Source: Costus lasius (Eukaryota > Streptophyta > Magnoliopsida > Zingiberales > Costaceae). Taken from it: DNA of 64,000 bases. Every line of letters starts with the position of its first letter. Position 1 is the first letter of the stretch. The stretch is from the NCBI GenBank assembly GCA_027563935.2, contig CM050447.1, positions 18,430,001 through 18,494,000 of the forward strand, in the 5' to 3' direction. The position numbers and the translations under genes were made by a program. The notes under the pieces were generated by a model. The model worked only from the letters and a program-made list of their open reading frames with translations, was not told the DNA's origin and did not search any database. This document shows, one piece after another, positions 11,501 to 22,470 of this stretch.

Positions 11501-12300
11501 AGATCATCTTCAAGATAAAGGTGGTCATTCAACTTCATCGGATGATGATGAACAAAGTCTTGGAAGTACAAGCGGAAGCAACAATGGATAAACGTTGCAA
11601 TAAATAATTATAAAAAAAGTTGTAAAAGAGTTGTAGAAAGAGTTGTAAAAAGAGTTATAAAAAGAGAACTACGTAGACCTGATTCCTCCTTTGAGTGGGG
11701 TACGTAGGCAGCCTGTAATGGGTCCGGTCTAAAATATATAAAATTTTAATATTTTTTCAAAAATTTGTGCAATATACATTCTCAATTTCTCAATTTTTTT
11801 TATTTTTTCATATTTTATATATTTTAATTAAGTAATAATTTACTTATTCAATTAATTTATTTTTTTTAAATTTGGCACGCGGGCCAAAGTCGGCCCACGG
11901 GCCACAATCGGCCTATGGGCCAACTTTGGCCCACGTGCCACAATCGGCCCGTGGGCCAACTTTGGCCCATGGGCCATAATCGGGACGGGCCAGACACGGC
12001 CCGCGTTTCTCATTTGGCCTGTTGGGCCGTATTTGGCCCGCGTGCCTAAGTCAGCCCGCGGGCCGTGCCTGGCCCGCGTGCCGTGCCTGGCCCGCGTGCC
12101 GGATCCGTGCTCACTCTCCGGCGGAACCCTGCCTGTGCCGGCACGCCTAATCGGGCCGCGGGCCGTGCCGGGCCGAAGAAATTTTCCACCGTGCCGTGCC
12201 CGGCACGGCACGATTTGAAATGGGCCGTGCCAGGCACGGCCCACCACGAACCGGGCCGAGGCGGGCCCGGGCATCCGGGCACGGCCCCTGGCCACCTCTA
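8571..12300 (+). mobile_element. Complete hAT-superfamily DNA transposon, 3730 bp, inserted in gypsy pol
   Basis: The element has 11-base terminal inverted repeats: TAGAGGTGGCC at 8571 and GGCCACCTCTA ending at 12300. The flanks are CCCCCATC on the left and TCCCCATC on the right. This is an 8-base target-site duplication with one mismatch, as expected for hAT. Removing the element and one flank restores the reading of the interrupted reverse transcriptase (FLQTPI then HPEDQEK-like residues). Subterminal zones 8571-8850 and 11870-12300 are extremely GC-rich, with GGCCCGTGGGCC and CCGTGCC/GGCACGG words. The interior is AT-rich and encodes one uninterrupted transposase. A related right end lies at 1-586. 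Confidence 0.92.
9456..11591 (+). CDS. hAT transposase with BED zinc finger (711 aa), apparently intact
   Basis: This single open frame encodes the enzyme expected to cut the element out and reinsert it from the nucleus. An acidic, Pro/Gln-rich N-terminus precedes a BED-type zinc finger at about residues 75-130 (CKKCKKVLTC, then GHLTRHIKSH). The RNase H-like catalytic core follows with SDIWTS and ISFDNASNND. The C-terminal hAT dimerisation region has WWRSQGKSYPVVSAMARDLL and STVASESCFSAGGRVLDEKRS. No stop or frameshift is present. The upstream AAGTAAGTAG near 9198 could be a leader-intron donor, with an acceptor before the ATG. The first about 140 codons and the last about 90 are less AT-biased than the middle. 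Activity is inferred, not shown. Confidence 0.93.
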   Translation: MAEFNNTWDLLPWELEAIEQELMGTTNPVMPPDQDQDANPPPYDPNQQQQDHVEFEPTNTTQGEEGCSANPHESTVSGSRKRTSDVWKSFDVVMINGEERASCKKCKKVLTCKSSGGTGHLTRHIKSHQTQIDRAQATLNLSSSSFEVFNYSTEVLRKELAKFIFWDEQPFSLAENYKFEKFIHKSLQPKYKKVSRQTMRRDAIKFFSEYKTNLLQALIILTSCISLTSDIWTSNYSDQSYMCITAHWIDSEFFIQKRIIAFKIFEYPHTANAIVRQFHSILHSYNIINKIFSISFDNASNNDSAINKLKRLLNPIFNGAFFHIRCACHILNLCVQDGIREVDEHVTKLRNAVRFVTSSTSRNQDFRQTCKSYGLSYKKFKLDIKTRWNSTYDMLTTCFPFKDPLTLFYNERMPDRNIEENDWDKAKLLYNILEIFYNASTHLSGVYYPTSCLILEHLVLISEIFSQYRHDENVFQVIFKMETKFKKYWKNISPLYCLASIMDPRLKLEGVHILLGEYYKNMELEGVDEKKNEVSTLLDEMDNVYNLKFGNTMNPTSSQTNVSTSSKNITGRIRTILNRKGTSTSRSSNFNELTFFLENNHTSLLTEEQIDNFDILSWWRSQGKSYPVVSAMARDLLTPPVSTVASESCFSAGGRVLDEKRSRMNEASVEMCICLKDCLDTEDHLQDKGGHSTSSDDDEQSLGSTSGSNNG

Positions 12301-13245
12301 TCCCCATCCACCCGGAAGATCAAGAGAAGACGACCTTCACGTGTCCCTATGGCACGTTCGCTTACCGGAGGATGCCGTTTGGGTTATGCAACGCGCCTGT
12401 GACGTTCCAGTGATGCATGATCGCGATATTCTCTGAATTCATTGAGGACATCATGGATGTCTTCATGGATGATTTTTCTGTTTATGGATCGTCTTTTGAT
12501 AAATGCTTGACTAATCTGTCTAAAATTTTGTAGCGGTGCGAGGAGGTTAATTTGGTGCTCAACTGGGAAAAGTGTCATTTTATGGTACGTGAAGGCATTG
12601 TACTCGGGCACCTTATCTCCGAGCGGGGAATTGAAGTGGATCGAGCGAAAATCAAGGTTATAGAAAGATTACCCCCGCCGACCTCTGTCAAAGGAATCCG
12701 GAGCTTCCTCGGGCATGCCGGGTTCTACAGGAGATTTGTCAAGGATTTTTCTAAGATAGCTAGGCCATTAACTAATCTTTTGGTCAAGGATGCTATATTT
12801 GAATTTGATGAAAATTGTTTAATTGCTTTTCAGATTTTGAAGCGCGCATTGATTACTGCACCTATTATGCAGGCTCCCGACTGGTCCTTGCCGTTTGAGT
12901 TGATGTGTGACGCCAGTGACTATGCCGTTGGCGCGGTTCTAGGACAACGGAAGGATAAGAAGCTCCATGTGTTATATTATGCCAGTCGCACGCTAGACGA
13001 AGCCCAGGTTAACTATGCTACGACCGAGAAGGAACTACTCGCCATCGTGTTTGCCTTTGATAAGTTCCGCTCTTACTTGATTGATTCGAAGGTTATTATC
13101 TATACTGACCATGCAGCTATTCGCTACCTCATGAGTAAGAAAGATGCAAAACCGAGGCTAATTCGCTGGATCCTTCTACTGCAAGAATTCGACATTGAGA
13201 TTCGTGATAAGAAGGGTTCAGAGAATTCGGTTGCAGATTCATCGT
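12301..13245 (+). pseudogene. Decayed pol, second part: reverse transcriptase palm and RNase H (Ty3/gypsy)
   Basis: Reading resumes after the hAT element with the residues that follow FLQTPI in gypsy polymerases. The catalytic FMDDFSVYG region is near 12465-12490. A stop (TAG) lies near 12531. The thumb/connection ([39 protein letters not shown]) and the RNase H domain follow ([51 protein letters not shown]). Homology stops near 13245 after [13 protein letters not shown]. The integrase, 3' UTR and 3' LTR are missing, so this element is both disrupted and truncated. Confidence 0.88.
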
Positions 13246-13420
13246 GTTCTTCCGCCCGCACCGATTCGTCGCTTGATTCCTTGATAATTAGGGCAAGAGA
13301 ATTAGGGCTTTTATGTCCTACACGTTCTCCTTTCAAAGAGCTTTCCATAGACACCTTACTTGCCAAATTCGGACTCCAAACAGGTGAGAAATCAGAGAAA
13401 AACCGAGTAAAGGTCGGTCT
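13246..13420. other. Short unassigned segment between gypsy pol and the LTR-like block
   Basis: The polymerase homology ends at its left edge and TGTCACACCC begins at its right edge. The minus strand is open across it, which fits either a retroelement leader/gag start or chance. I could not assign it. Confidence 0.4.
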
Positions 13421-14393
13421 TGTCACACCCCTAGATGGTAATCAATTATTCAAAATTGATATCATATAAAAAAAATTTGGCATGAAGTATCCAGGATCCA
13501 CAAGTGATACTGTTCAACCATCATTTATATAGGAGGTAACAACAACCCATACAACTTAAATCACAATTCAAACTTCAAATTCCATACTAGTAAGCACAAT
13601 ACTTAGAGATCAAGAAACCATACATCTTAGATCATAAAAGCCATGCATCATTTATCCAAAACCATAATTTCATTCCATACATGTCATTCCATTACAAGCA
13701 CTAAACACAATATCATATATGGGTCATTAAAACACAAAGTATCTTTGTCATATACAAGTCAGGGATCTTCTCATACTCAACTTACAAACACTTCAACTAC
13801 ATGGATCACACAGGTGTACAAGTGCAAAACACAAAAGGATAACTCATGTGTTTCAATGAAACCTTCTACATAGCTCGTAGCCCAACCTAACCTGTCAAGA
13901 GGTTAGAAATGCAAGAATTGAGCAAGAATGCTCAGCAAGTAAATAAGATGTCAAATAAAGTAAGTGCATACTAGGTTTCCACAACGCTCCAAATGGAAGT
14001 ATAATGATATGGTAAGCATGTTATGGTAATCAAATTATAATGATATGGTAAGCAATAGTGATAATGGCATGGTATGCATTAGTGCCATTGTATGCACATC
14101 ATGAAGTAGCAACCCAAAGAAACATAGTTACATGGTAAACATAAACAAAAATAACAAGAATTACAAGGTAAGGTAAGCAAAAGATTTCAAAGCAGAATAA
14201 TCCCAAAAGATAAATGACATACATAGCATAGCGTAGTGGTCACACGAATCAATCCAAAGAAACATAGAGGTACATGGCACATAGCATAGTGGGAAATCAC
14301 ATATAACATAATCTTCCACGTCTGGAAGCATATTCCACCCCCGTCAGGGTGAAACCCAAACATTGGCCGGCTGGAGCGATCATCGCTTCTCAA

Positions 14394-14671
14394 ATCAGAG
14401 ATAGTGGGATTCAAGAGGTGGCTTCTATGGATTCAAGAGGTGGCCCCCATTAATTCTAATGTGGCACTTTGTTCCATGTAGCACTTTGTTCCACAACTAT
14501 CAATCTCTTCACATTTCTGGGCTCATAGTCATATCAGAGATAGTGGGATTCAAGAGGTGGCTCCCATGGATTCAAGAGGTGGCCCCCATTATTTCTAATG
14601 TGGCACTTTATTCCATGTTACACTTTGCTCCACAACTATCAATCTCATCCCATTTATGGGTTCATAATAGC
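14394..14671. repeat. 139-bp tandem duplication
   Basis: ATCAGAGATAGTGGGATTC starts at 14394 and again at 14533. Both copies continue through GGATTCAAGAGGTGGCCCCCATTA, TGTGGCACTTT and CCACAACTATCAATCTC with few differences. It lies inside the LTR-like block. Confidence 0.85.
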
Positions 14672-16059
14672 TTGCCCACTAGCATGCACATACATAAACC
14701 AAAGAAGGCATACCAAAAGGGTTTATAGTATCAAACCCTCAAAGATGTGACTCATAAGTTCAGACTTCATAGCAGGGCTGACATGCTCAATTCCACATGG
14801 AAGAGACATATAGAGCAGTATAGGTCACCTACCAAACCATTTAGGCAAAGTATACATAGATATGGACATGACACCCAAAATCAGAAATCTGAAGCTTGTT
14901 TACCATATGAACTTTTCATTCTTCATAAAATACCATTTGGTGTGATATCGATGCCAAAACAATTGTTTTTGAGTCTACTTTACAGAGCAACAAATGTGAC
15001 TCAAATTGGAGCTCAATACAAAAAGTTATGAGCTATAGAGTAGCAATAGGTCAAAGTTTGGACAAGTAGATTTCAGGATTTTTATGGTTAGGTAGAAATT
15101 CGTTTATAAATTCATTTATGAGCCAAATCATGCAAATAAAGGCTCCAGGTGTAGGTTATGATGTGTACTTGATATAAAACGAATAAAATGATACTATTAC
15201 TATCACAAAATTTGGACATAGATATCACTCACTAGCTAAAGGTCCAAACTGTAAACCCAGATTTACTGGATCAGATTAGGCTGAGGGAACAAGGGCGATA
15301 AACTAATCTACACAACTCAATATCTGACCCAAAAGAAAGATAATTAAGTATTCTTTACAATGGATCTGATTTCAGGCGGTTTGGTTCAGTGAGTCGAAAG
15401 TTCTGCTAATTTGAATGCAAAAAGGTTGGAGTGACTTCACATATGGATTCATAGTCAAGGAACATAGAATTTATTCCTTTTCCAAAACCGACTTTACCAT
15501 AATTCATAGAAATCAGAACCAAACTGAAGTCATTCATGAAGAGCAAGATCATGTCACATAAAATTGAAGTCAAAGGCAAGCAAGTACAAAGGAAGAATAA
15601 GAACTTGTCTTATATGCCCAAACTTCACTTTCTCTTTGAATTATCCCCTTTTCTTCCTCTTCCCTTGCATATATTTTTTTTCTCCCAAACTTGGAACGAA
15701 GCAAAAGGAAGGAATGACAAAATTTTCCATCTTTATCTCCTCATGCATGAGGAGATGAGGTGGAGGCGTAAGGCAAAGTCAAGTTTAATGGGGTGGCAAG
15801 GTGATTTCCTTTATGCCCTCATAGTTTTCTTTATTTTCCTTTATGCCCTTTTGTTCTATTTTCATATTTTCCTACCATCACAAGTAGAATTCCCTTAAGT
15901 CCTATTCTTCACTTAACTTCTTAAAACTCTTCCATGTTAATCAACAATTTAGAATGCACTACAACAAGAAGATCATCTTACATGACATTTGCTACCAAAA
16001 AGCATAATGACCATTGTAGATTTGCTTTTGTTTTGAGGGTATTATAGGTCCTATGCGTG

Positions 16060-16320
16060 AGCTTGTATCAGAATCACGGGTGAACCCCGCCGGGTTCTCC
16101 TAGCCGTGATTCGTTCTGTGCATTCGGGCAGAAAGAAGCGCGGTGCACCCCGCTGGGGTTCACCTGGCCGTGCTTCGCTTTGGACTGTTCTCGGCCGAAA
16201 GGAATTTTGGTGAACCCCTCTGGGGTTCACTCGGCCGTGAAGCTCTCTGTGAGTTCTGCTGGCTGGCAACTGGGATGGTGAACCCTGTGTGGTTCACCTG
16301 ACCGTATTTTTCAGGCTAAC
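16060..16320. repeat. Imperfect about 65-bp tandem repeats with GGTTCACC/GGTGAACC and GGCCGTG
   Basis: Four units each pair a GGTGAACCC-type word with a GGGTTCACC-type word, then a GCCGTG or ACCGTA word. They sit about 240-500 bases inside the inferred 5' end of the minus-strand LTR-like block. The gypsy LTR has its CACGGCC repeats at a comparable place. Confidence 0.7.
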
Positions 16321-16561
16321 TCCGTTTTGGCCCAAATTTGACGTGTAGCTCCATCTTTGTATAAGAAATCATCTCATGGCCTTAGAATCTTCAAAATATG
16401 TCAAAAAAGGGCGATTTTACCTGAAATTTCATAAAAGCACCAAAAAGTGAAGATTCCGAAGATATGAAGGAAATAAGCCTATAAAGAGTATAAAAGTGTC
16501 AAAATAAACCTAGATTTAGCATGAAATGACCATCAAAATTACTACGAAAATGCAGGCATCA

Positions 16562-19500
16562 CTAAGTCAACTTGCTTCACATGCTGCTTCTGTTGCAGCC
16601 ATATATTCAGCTTCAGTTGATGATAATGCCACAATTTATTATTTCTTTGACCTCCAAGAGATCACATTTGAGCCAAGACAAAATACATAGCCAGATATAC
16701 TTCTTCTATCATTACTACTTCCTGCCCAATCACTATTTATGAGCAATCCAGGTAAATTGCAAATCCACAAGTGCAATTTACTTAGATTGCTCATAAATCT
16801 TGAAACAACACTTACAACTTGAACAATATCAGGTTTTGTGTTTATAAGATATATGAGTGAACCAACCAATCTTCTATAAGCATTTGCATCAACATCTTCT
16901 TTGTGATCAATTTGTTGCAATTTCTCATTCATATTCATTGGAGTACCAATAGGCTTGCAATTAGACATATTAAACTTTTGCAACAAGTCTTCAATATACC
17001 TTTCTTGAGATAAGAAGATGTCTTCATTTGATTGCTTGATTTGAAAACCCAAGAAATACTTCATAAGACCCAAGTCGGTCATCTCAAATTCTTTCATCAT
17101 AGCTTTCTTGAAGTCTTCAACCATTGCTTCATTAGTTCCTGCACATATCAAGTCATCTACATAAAGACAAACAATGAGAAAATCTCTTTTTTCACCTTTC
17201 TTCACATATAGTGATGGCTCATTTGGGCTTCTATGAAAACCATAACTCAAGAAATAAGAATCAATCTTGGTGTTCCAAGCTCGTGGAGCTTGCTTAAGCC
17301 CATATAATGCTTTATGAAGCCTATAAACTTTATCTTCCTTGCCTTTGACACAATAACCTTCAGGTTGCTTCACATAAACTTTTTGTAATTCTCCATTCAA
17401 GAAGACTGATTTCACATCAAGTTGATATACTTTCATTTCCAATTGTGCTACTAGGGCAAGTATAGTTCGAATTGTTTTCATTCTTGTTACAAGAGCATAT
17501 GTCTCATTGAAATCCACTCCAGGTTGTTGTGAATAACCTTTAGCAACCAAACGTGCTTTATACTTTTGAATGTTTCCAACTTCATCATATTTGATCTTGT
17601 ACACCCATTTTAAGCCAATAGCTTCTTTTCCCTTAGGAAGATATGTCAATTCCCAAGTACAATTTTTTTGATGCTCTTCATTTCTGCATTCATAGCTTTC
17701 CTCCAATTTTCCTCCTTTTGTGCATTTGAAAAGTTATCTGGTTCACGCATTAAGAAAACTGCATTACATGAAGCATATATATCTGTTAAAGATCGATACC
17801 TTCAAGGAGGAGTTTCATTATCTTCATCATCCTCCTGTGGTTGTTCTTGAATATCAGGAGCATCATGAAAAACTTCAGCATTTTCAGCTACTTGTTCATG
17901 ACTTTCTTGTTGATTTTCTGCATGTGCAATGTCTTGTTGCAAGCTAACCTCTTGATTTTCTTGTTGCAAGGTCACTTCTTCATTTTCCCATTTCCATTCT
18001 TATAATTCATAAAAGATGACATCATGTGAGATTACCAACTTGTTGTTGATTGGATTGAGAAGTTTATAGCCTTTGGATTCATCACTATATCCAATGAAAA
18101 TGTACTTCTCCCCTTTCTTGTCAAACTTCTCTCTTGCTTGAGAAGTTGTGAGAGCATAAGCAATGCATCCAAACACTTTGAGCTCATTAACCAAAGGTTT
18201 CCTTCTATGCCAAGCTTCAAATGGAGTCTTGTTGCAAATAGCTTTTGTTGGAGAACGATTCAAGATATAAGCAGCTACATGAACTACTTCAGCCTAGAAT
18301 TGATTAGGAAGATTCTTTCCTTTTAGAATGCTTCTAGCCATTTCAACTATGGTCATGTTCTTTCTTTCTGCAACTCCATTTTGTTGAGGGGAATGGCTCA
18401 TTGTTAGTTGTCTTTGAATTCCATGTTCCTTGGAATAATCAAGGAACCTCTTATAGACGAACTCTCCTCCACGATCAGTCCAGAGAGTCTTAATTTGACA
18501 ACCACTTTGCTTTTCAACTAAAGCTTGAAAATGTAAGAAGGTTGTTAAAGGATCCGATTTTTGCTTAGGAAAATAAATCCATATCATTCTTGTATAATCA
18601 TCAACAAAAAGAATAAAATACCGTTTGTTACCGAATGATGGAGTTTGTGTTGGACCACATAAATCGGTATGCACAAACTCAAGAGGACATGTGGCTCTCC
18701 AAGCAGTCTTTGGAAATGGAAGCCGATGCAATTTTTCATAAACACAACCTTCACAAGGCTTATCACATCCTTGTATTTGTGGTGATCCAACAACCATTTT
18801 CTTTTATTGTATAAGTTGCAGCCCTTTATAATTTAAGTCTCCATGACGCAAATGCCAAATTCATCAACAACTTTACTTTTCAAGGCAAAACTTTGCATTG
18901 TCTCTAAATTGATAGGAAAGAGGTTATTCATGCTCATCTTCACAATAGCAATTGTATATTTTGTCTTCTTATCAAATATCTCACATTGATCATCATCAAA
19001 GACCAATCTATAACCTCTTTGTAACATTTGACCAACACTAAGAAGATTTTGAGTAATACTTGGAGAATAATGAACATTATGAATGCACTTTTCTTTACCT
19101 TCTTGAGTGTTGATTGAAATGACACCTTACCTTTTATATCCAAGTATTTGCTATCTCTAATTTCAACTCTTGAAGAAAAACTTTCATCTAGTTGTGAGAA
19201 AGTTTCTTTGTTGCCCATTATGTGGTTGCTACATCTAGAATCTAACAACCAAGTTTTTGAACTTCAAGTGAACCAATAAGCTCATACATGGAAAGCTTTG
19301 AAAGGTCTTTTGTTTTTTTCAATCACCGCAACAATATGCTCAAATTTTTGAGGTAAGCTTCTAAGTACCTTCTCCACAATTTTCTTTTCTGGAATTACTT
19401 CACCTAGACTTCTAATTTGATTCACAATTTTAGAAGCTTTTGAAAAGAAGTCTTTGACACTGAAGACCATCTCTCATTCTCATGTTGTTAAAATTCCTCC

Positions 19501-20610
19501 ATAAATTTTGCAACTTGATGGAGATCACTTTTTCAGAACCTTGAAACTCATTCTTCAATGTTTCCATGCATATTTTGCTTTCTTTATACCAAGAATATGA
19601 AAATAAATTGATTTGCTCACACCTTGTTGTATGATTCTCAATGTCATAGCATTCTTTTTCACATTTTCTTTGTACTCTTTCTCATTTGTTTCTAACCTTA
19701 AAGAATTACTTGATGCTTCAAATTGTTCTTCATAACCATCCTCAATAATATCCCACAAATCTTGAGAAATAAAAATCGTTTCCATTTGGGCATTCCATAT
19801 CTCATAATATTCACCATCAAAAATAAGAATTTGACTAGGAGAATATGCCAAAAAAAAATGTATTTTGAGATAATGCCATAGTTACCAATTAATTTGAGGA
19901 TTTATACTCTCGGCAACAATTTCGGCAAGCTTCAGCTTCTTCTTCAAATTATTTTTTTTTTCCTTTTCTCAGCTTTGATTTGATTTCAATTAAAATTTCT
20001 CCTTTCTCAAAATTGTTGCCGGCTCCAATTCTCAATCCACAGCTTTCAATCCCTTCACAGCTATTTTTCTTCTCAAATGTCAAATACACTTCTCAAATTC
20101 TCAATCCTCGATTTGCTATTTTGTCGTTTTCTTCAAAATCTCAGTGGGATGTATCTCATCAGGAACCTTCGGAAGGCGATGTACAGCAGCGGCACGGCGG
20201 TGGACAAATAACTTTTGGGGAAATTTCAGCCTCTTGTGACTAGGGTTTTGATTTTCCCCTTCTTGATCCGCCAATGGAGAATCTGGCTAAATGTTACGTA
20301 GAGATGACGGTGTGGCAGTGAAGGAGTCTCAGAAATGGGCGAATCTTCGTCAAGGATGAGACGATGGCAGAGATTTCAAACTCTCTGCTCGGGCATGAAG
20401 GAGACGATCGTATGGGCTCTAATACCAAATTTGTTGGAGATTGAAGTAAGAAGATAGAGATTTGGAAAAAAAAAATTTGGCAAAATTTTATTTATAAATT
20501 AGGGAAAAGGAATCAGCACTTACTTACCACACAAATCTGCTACAAGCATAACATTAAAGTGCTAATAAGTTAAGTCAACTATAAGAAAATTACAAATTAC
20601 AACTTTAACA
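16562..20610 (-). mobile_element. 3'-truncated Ty1/copia retrotransposon with 5' LTR, minus strand
   Basis: The 5' LTR is about 20432-20610 (TGTTAAAGTTG...CTCCAACA on the minus strand). It is followed by the primer-binding site TGGTATTAGAGCC at 20415-20427, one base off the usual initiator tRNA-Met match. A leader, gag and pol follow leftwards. Coding ends near 16570 inside the region after the reverse transcriptase, and the 3' LTR is lost at the junction with the LTR-like block. Because of the truncation, no target-site duplication can be tested. Confidence 0.85.
16570..19851 (-). pseudogene. Decayed gag-pol of the Ty1/copia element
   Basis: Gag starts near 19851 (MAYSPSQILIFDGEYYEIWN). The integrase core lies at about 18300-18800 (VHTDLCGPTQTPSFGNKRY, WTDRGGEFVYKRF, HSPQQNGVAERKN). 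Reverse transcriptase lies at 16639-17706 (LKWVYKIKYDEVGNI, LDVKSVFLNGEL, LYGLKQAPRAWN, LIVCLYVDDLICAG). The gag-integrase-polymerase order is typical of copia. Several frameshifts and stops break the frame (for example near 19280, 18830, 18000-17710 and at 16639), so the element is inactive. Coding fades at 16570 within the RNase H end (AAT...ACEAS residues). Confidence 0.88.
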
Positions 20611-20937
20611 CGTTCTTCCTTCTTTACTGTTCTCTAGCGGCGACGAGAGTCCTCGTGGACTCGTCGACGAGGGGAAGGAGAGGAAAGACGACGCCCTAAG
20701 GTGAGGAGGAATTATTTATAAATTAGGGAAAAGGAATCAGCACTTACTTACCACACAAATCTGCTACAAGCATAACATTAAAGTCCTAATAAGTTAAGTC
20801 AACTATAAGAAAATTACAAATTACAACTTTAACACGTTCTTCCTTCTTTACTGTTCTCTAGCGGCGACGAGAGTCCTCGTGGACTCGTCGACGAGGGGAG
20901 GAGAGGAAAGACGACGCCCTAAGGTGAGGAGGAAAGC
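20491..20937. repeat. 224-bp tandem duplication spanning part of the copia LTR and its flank
   Basis: TTTATAAATTAGGGAAAAGG starts at 20491 and at 20715. Both copies run through ACTTACTTACCACACAAATC, CAACTTTAACA (the LTR end) and GGCGACGAGAGTCCTCGTGG to GTGAGGAGGA. One base is deleted in the second copy near 20900. The two copies are almost identical, so the duplication is recent and younger than the copia insertion. Confidence 0.9.
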
Positions 20938-21690
20938 CTTATCCTCCATCGCCGGCAGCCAGACGCGGGAGAGGGGCAGTCTTCACCACCTATGATTCCA
21001 CGCACGTCGGCCTTCACTGGGTTCCAGTTAGGGCTCTGCGACGGCACACAGGGATCGTGTCGATTGGGAGGCATCCGACAATGGAGGCTGTGCTTGGTCA
21101 CGACGCCGGCTGTAGGGTTCGCCTCCGACGACTTTGGCCCGATTTGAAAGGGAGACGCCGACGGGGAAGAGGAGCGAACACGTCAGGGTTCTTTGGTCCA
21201 GATTCGCGTGCTCGTCCTCTCCAGGCGACAACGACGAGTTCCTTCGGCATCGGATCCGGCAACGAGGCCCTCGGCGGCGAAGGGAGAAATTGCGTTCGCC
21301 CCTTCCCTGTCTCCCTCGGCTACGGTCGAGTGGGTGATGGCGAAAGGGGGCGAAGCAGCTAGGCTGTATCCATTTTAGTCTTCGGCTAAGAGATTGGGGT
21401 GGTTCCCACTTGACTGAAAATCAAGCACAACTTTTTCGTCGACGCCGAGCAACCGAGTGAAGTATGACATCTCCGTCGAGCTAGTCGCACAACATAGGTA
21501 TATCTCAAGTCACCCTCATTATGGATTCTTGTGCATAGTAGTAGTCAAGTTTTATTGTCGATCGGGCTTTTCTATTGTATTCTGGCCAAGACTATTCACT
21601 TGTGCACGCCTTTGTCGTGCGTTTCTTGCTTATTGGTGTTTGGCTTGCCTATGCGTAGAGCATAGCCTCATGTCTAATTTGCAAGTACAC
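20938..21690. other. GC-rich sequence of unknown origin
   Basis: Several short overlapping frames are open on both strands (20940-21380), but none shows a recognisable domain. The GC content and CGACG-rich words resemble leader or gene-fragment DNA captured beside the copia element. I do not call a gene. After about 21400 the composition returns to normal. Confidence 0.4.
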
Positions 21691-22130
21691 TTGAGTAGGC
21701 CTGTCCAACCAATCGATTCAATTCAAATCGAATCAAATCAATTGGACCGAAAATCGATTACACTTGTGTAAATTTTTTCAAATCGAAATCGAACCGATAT
21801 AGGTGAAAACCGATTTAAACTAAACCAAATAAGTTCGGTTCGGTTCGGTTCAAACCAACTTACAGAAATTAGTGGGCCTGTGGGCTGCTGAAAGAAGTAG
21901 ATTAGTAGACAAAGTGAAGTAGTGGACCAAGGGTTTTTTTTATTTTTTTTATTTTCAACTATGCCTAATCGGTTCGGTTTTCATAAATTTTGAAAAGGGA
22001 AAACCGAAATCGAACTGAATAAAAATTTCACTCTTCCAATCCGAATCAAACCGAACCGATTAACATAAAAATTAAACCAAACCACCTAATTCCGTTCGGT
22101 TCATCAGTTTGAACCGATTAATAGAAGCAC
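21690..22130. repeat. AACCGAACC/GGTTCGGTT low-complexity repeat zone
   Basis: Multiple copies of TTCGGTTCGGTTC and its complement (AAACCGAACCG) occur in both orientations around a T-rich centre near 21930. This pattern is common in small DNA transposons of plants. No clean terminal inverted repeat or target duplication was found. Confidence 0.5.
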
Positions 22131-22470
22131 GGGTGTGAACCTGATCACAGGCAGGTCGTGAACACCATCACGGCCAGGCCATGAACGCCTCAGCGAATTT
22201 CGACGACTCCGGATGCGATGCAGAGTACGGACACGGCCCATTCCCAGATCCCAGTCACGGCAGTGAAGACCATCATGGCCAGGCTGTGATTACTTCGGTG
22301 AAATTTCAGAAAACTACGGAGCCTAGACGTGAACAAAGGCACGGGCATGAGCACCATCACGGCCTAGCCGTGAATGCCGCAGCAAACCCCATTGCACCCG
22401 ATCACGGCTATGAATGTCGTCACGACCAGGCCGTGAACACCACTAACGGCTCCGTTTCACCCCGTTTCGA
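22130..22470. repeat. CACGGCC/GGCCGTG repeat zone, likely an LTR scrap
   Basis: Repeated CATCACGGCC, GGCCGTGAA and GTGAACACCA words recur here. They resemble the early LTR region at 3900-4250 and, less closely, 16060-16320. A 134-codon frame across it follows the repeats and has no domain. It is probably part of another Ty3/gypsy LTR. Confidence 0.5.

Larger units (their letters stand above)
13421..16561 (-). repeat. Large LTR-like block (3141 bp), minus orientation
   Basis: On the minus strand the block starts TGATGCCTGCATTTTCGTAG and ends GGGGTGTGACA. This gives the TG...CA ends and the terminal words common in plant Ty3/gypsy LTRs. It has no coding capacity. Inside are a 139-bp tandem duplication (14394-14671) and imperfect about 65-bp repeats (16060-16320). 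The five bases on either side do not match, and neither flank looks like a primer-binding site or polypurine tract. Whether it is a solo LTR or a remnant of a larger element is therefore unresolved. Confidence 0.55.

Noticed and set aside
20940..21380. Clustered open frames (up to 101 codons) on both strands
   Set aside because: No domain, overlapping frames and GC-rich composition next to a duplicated LTR flank.
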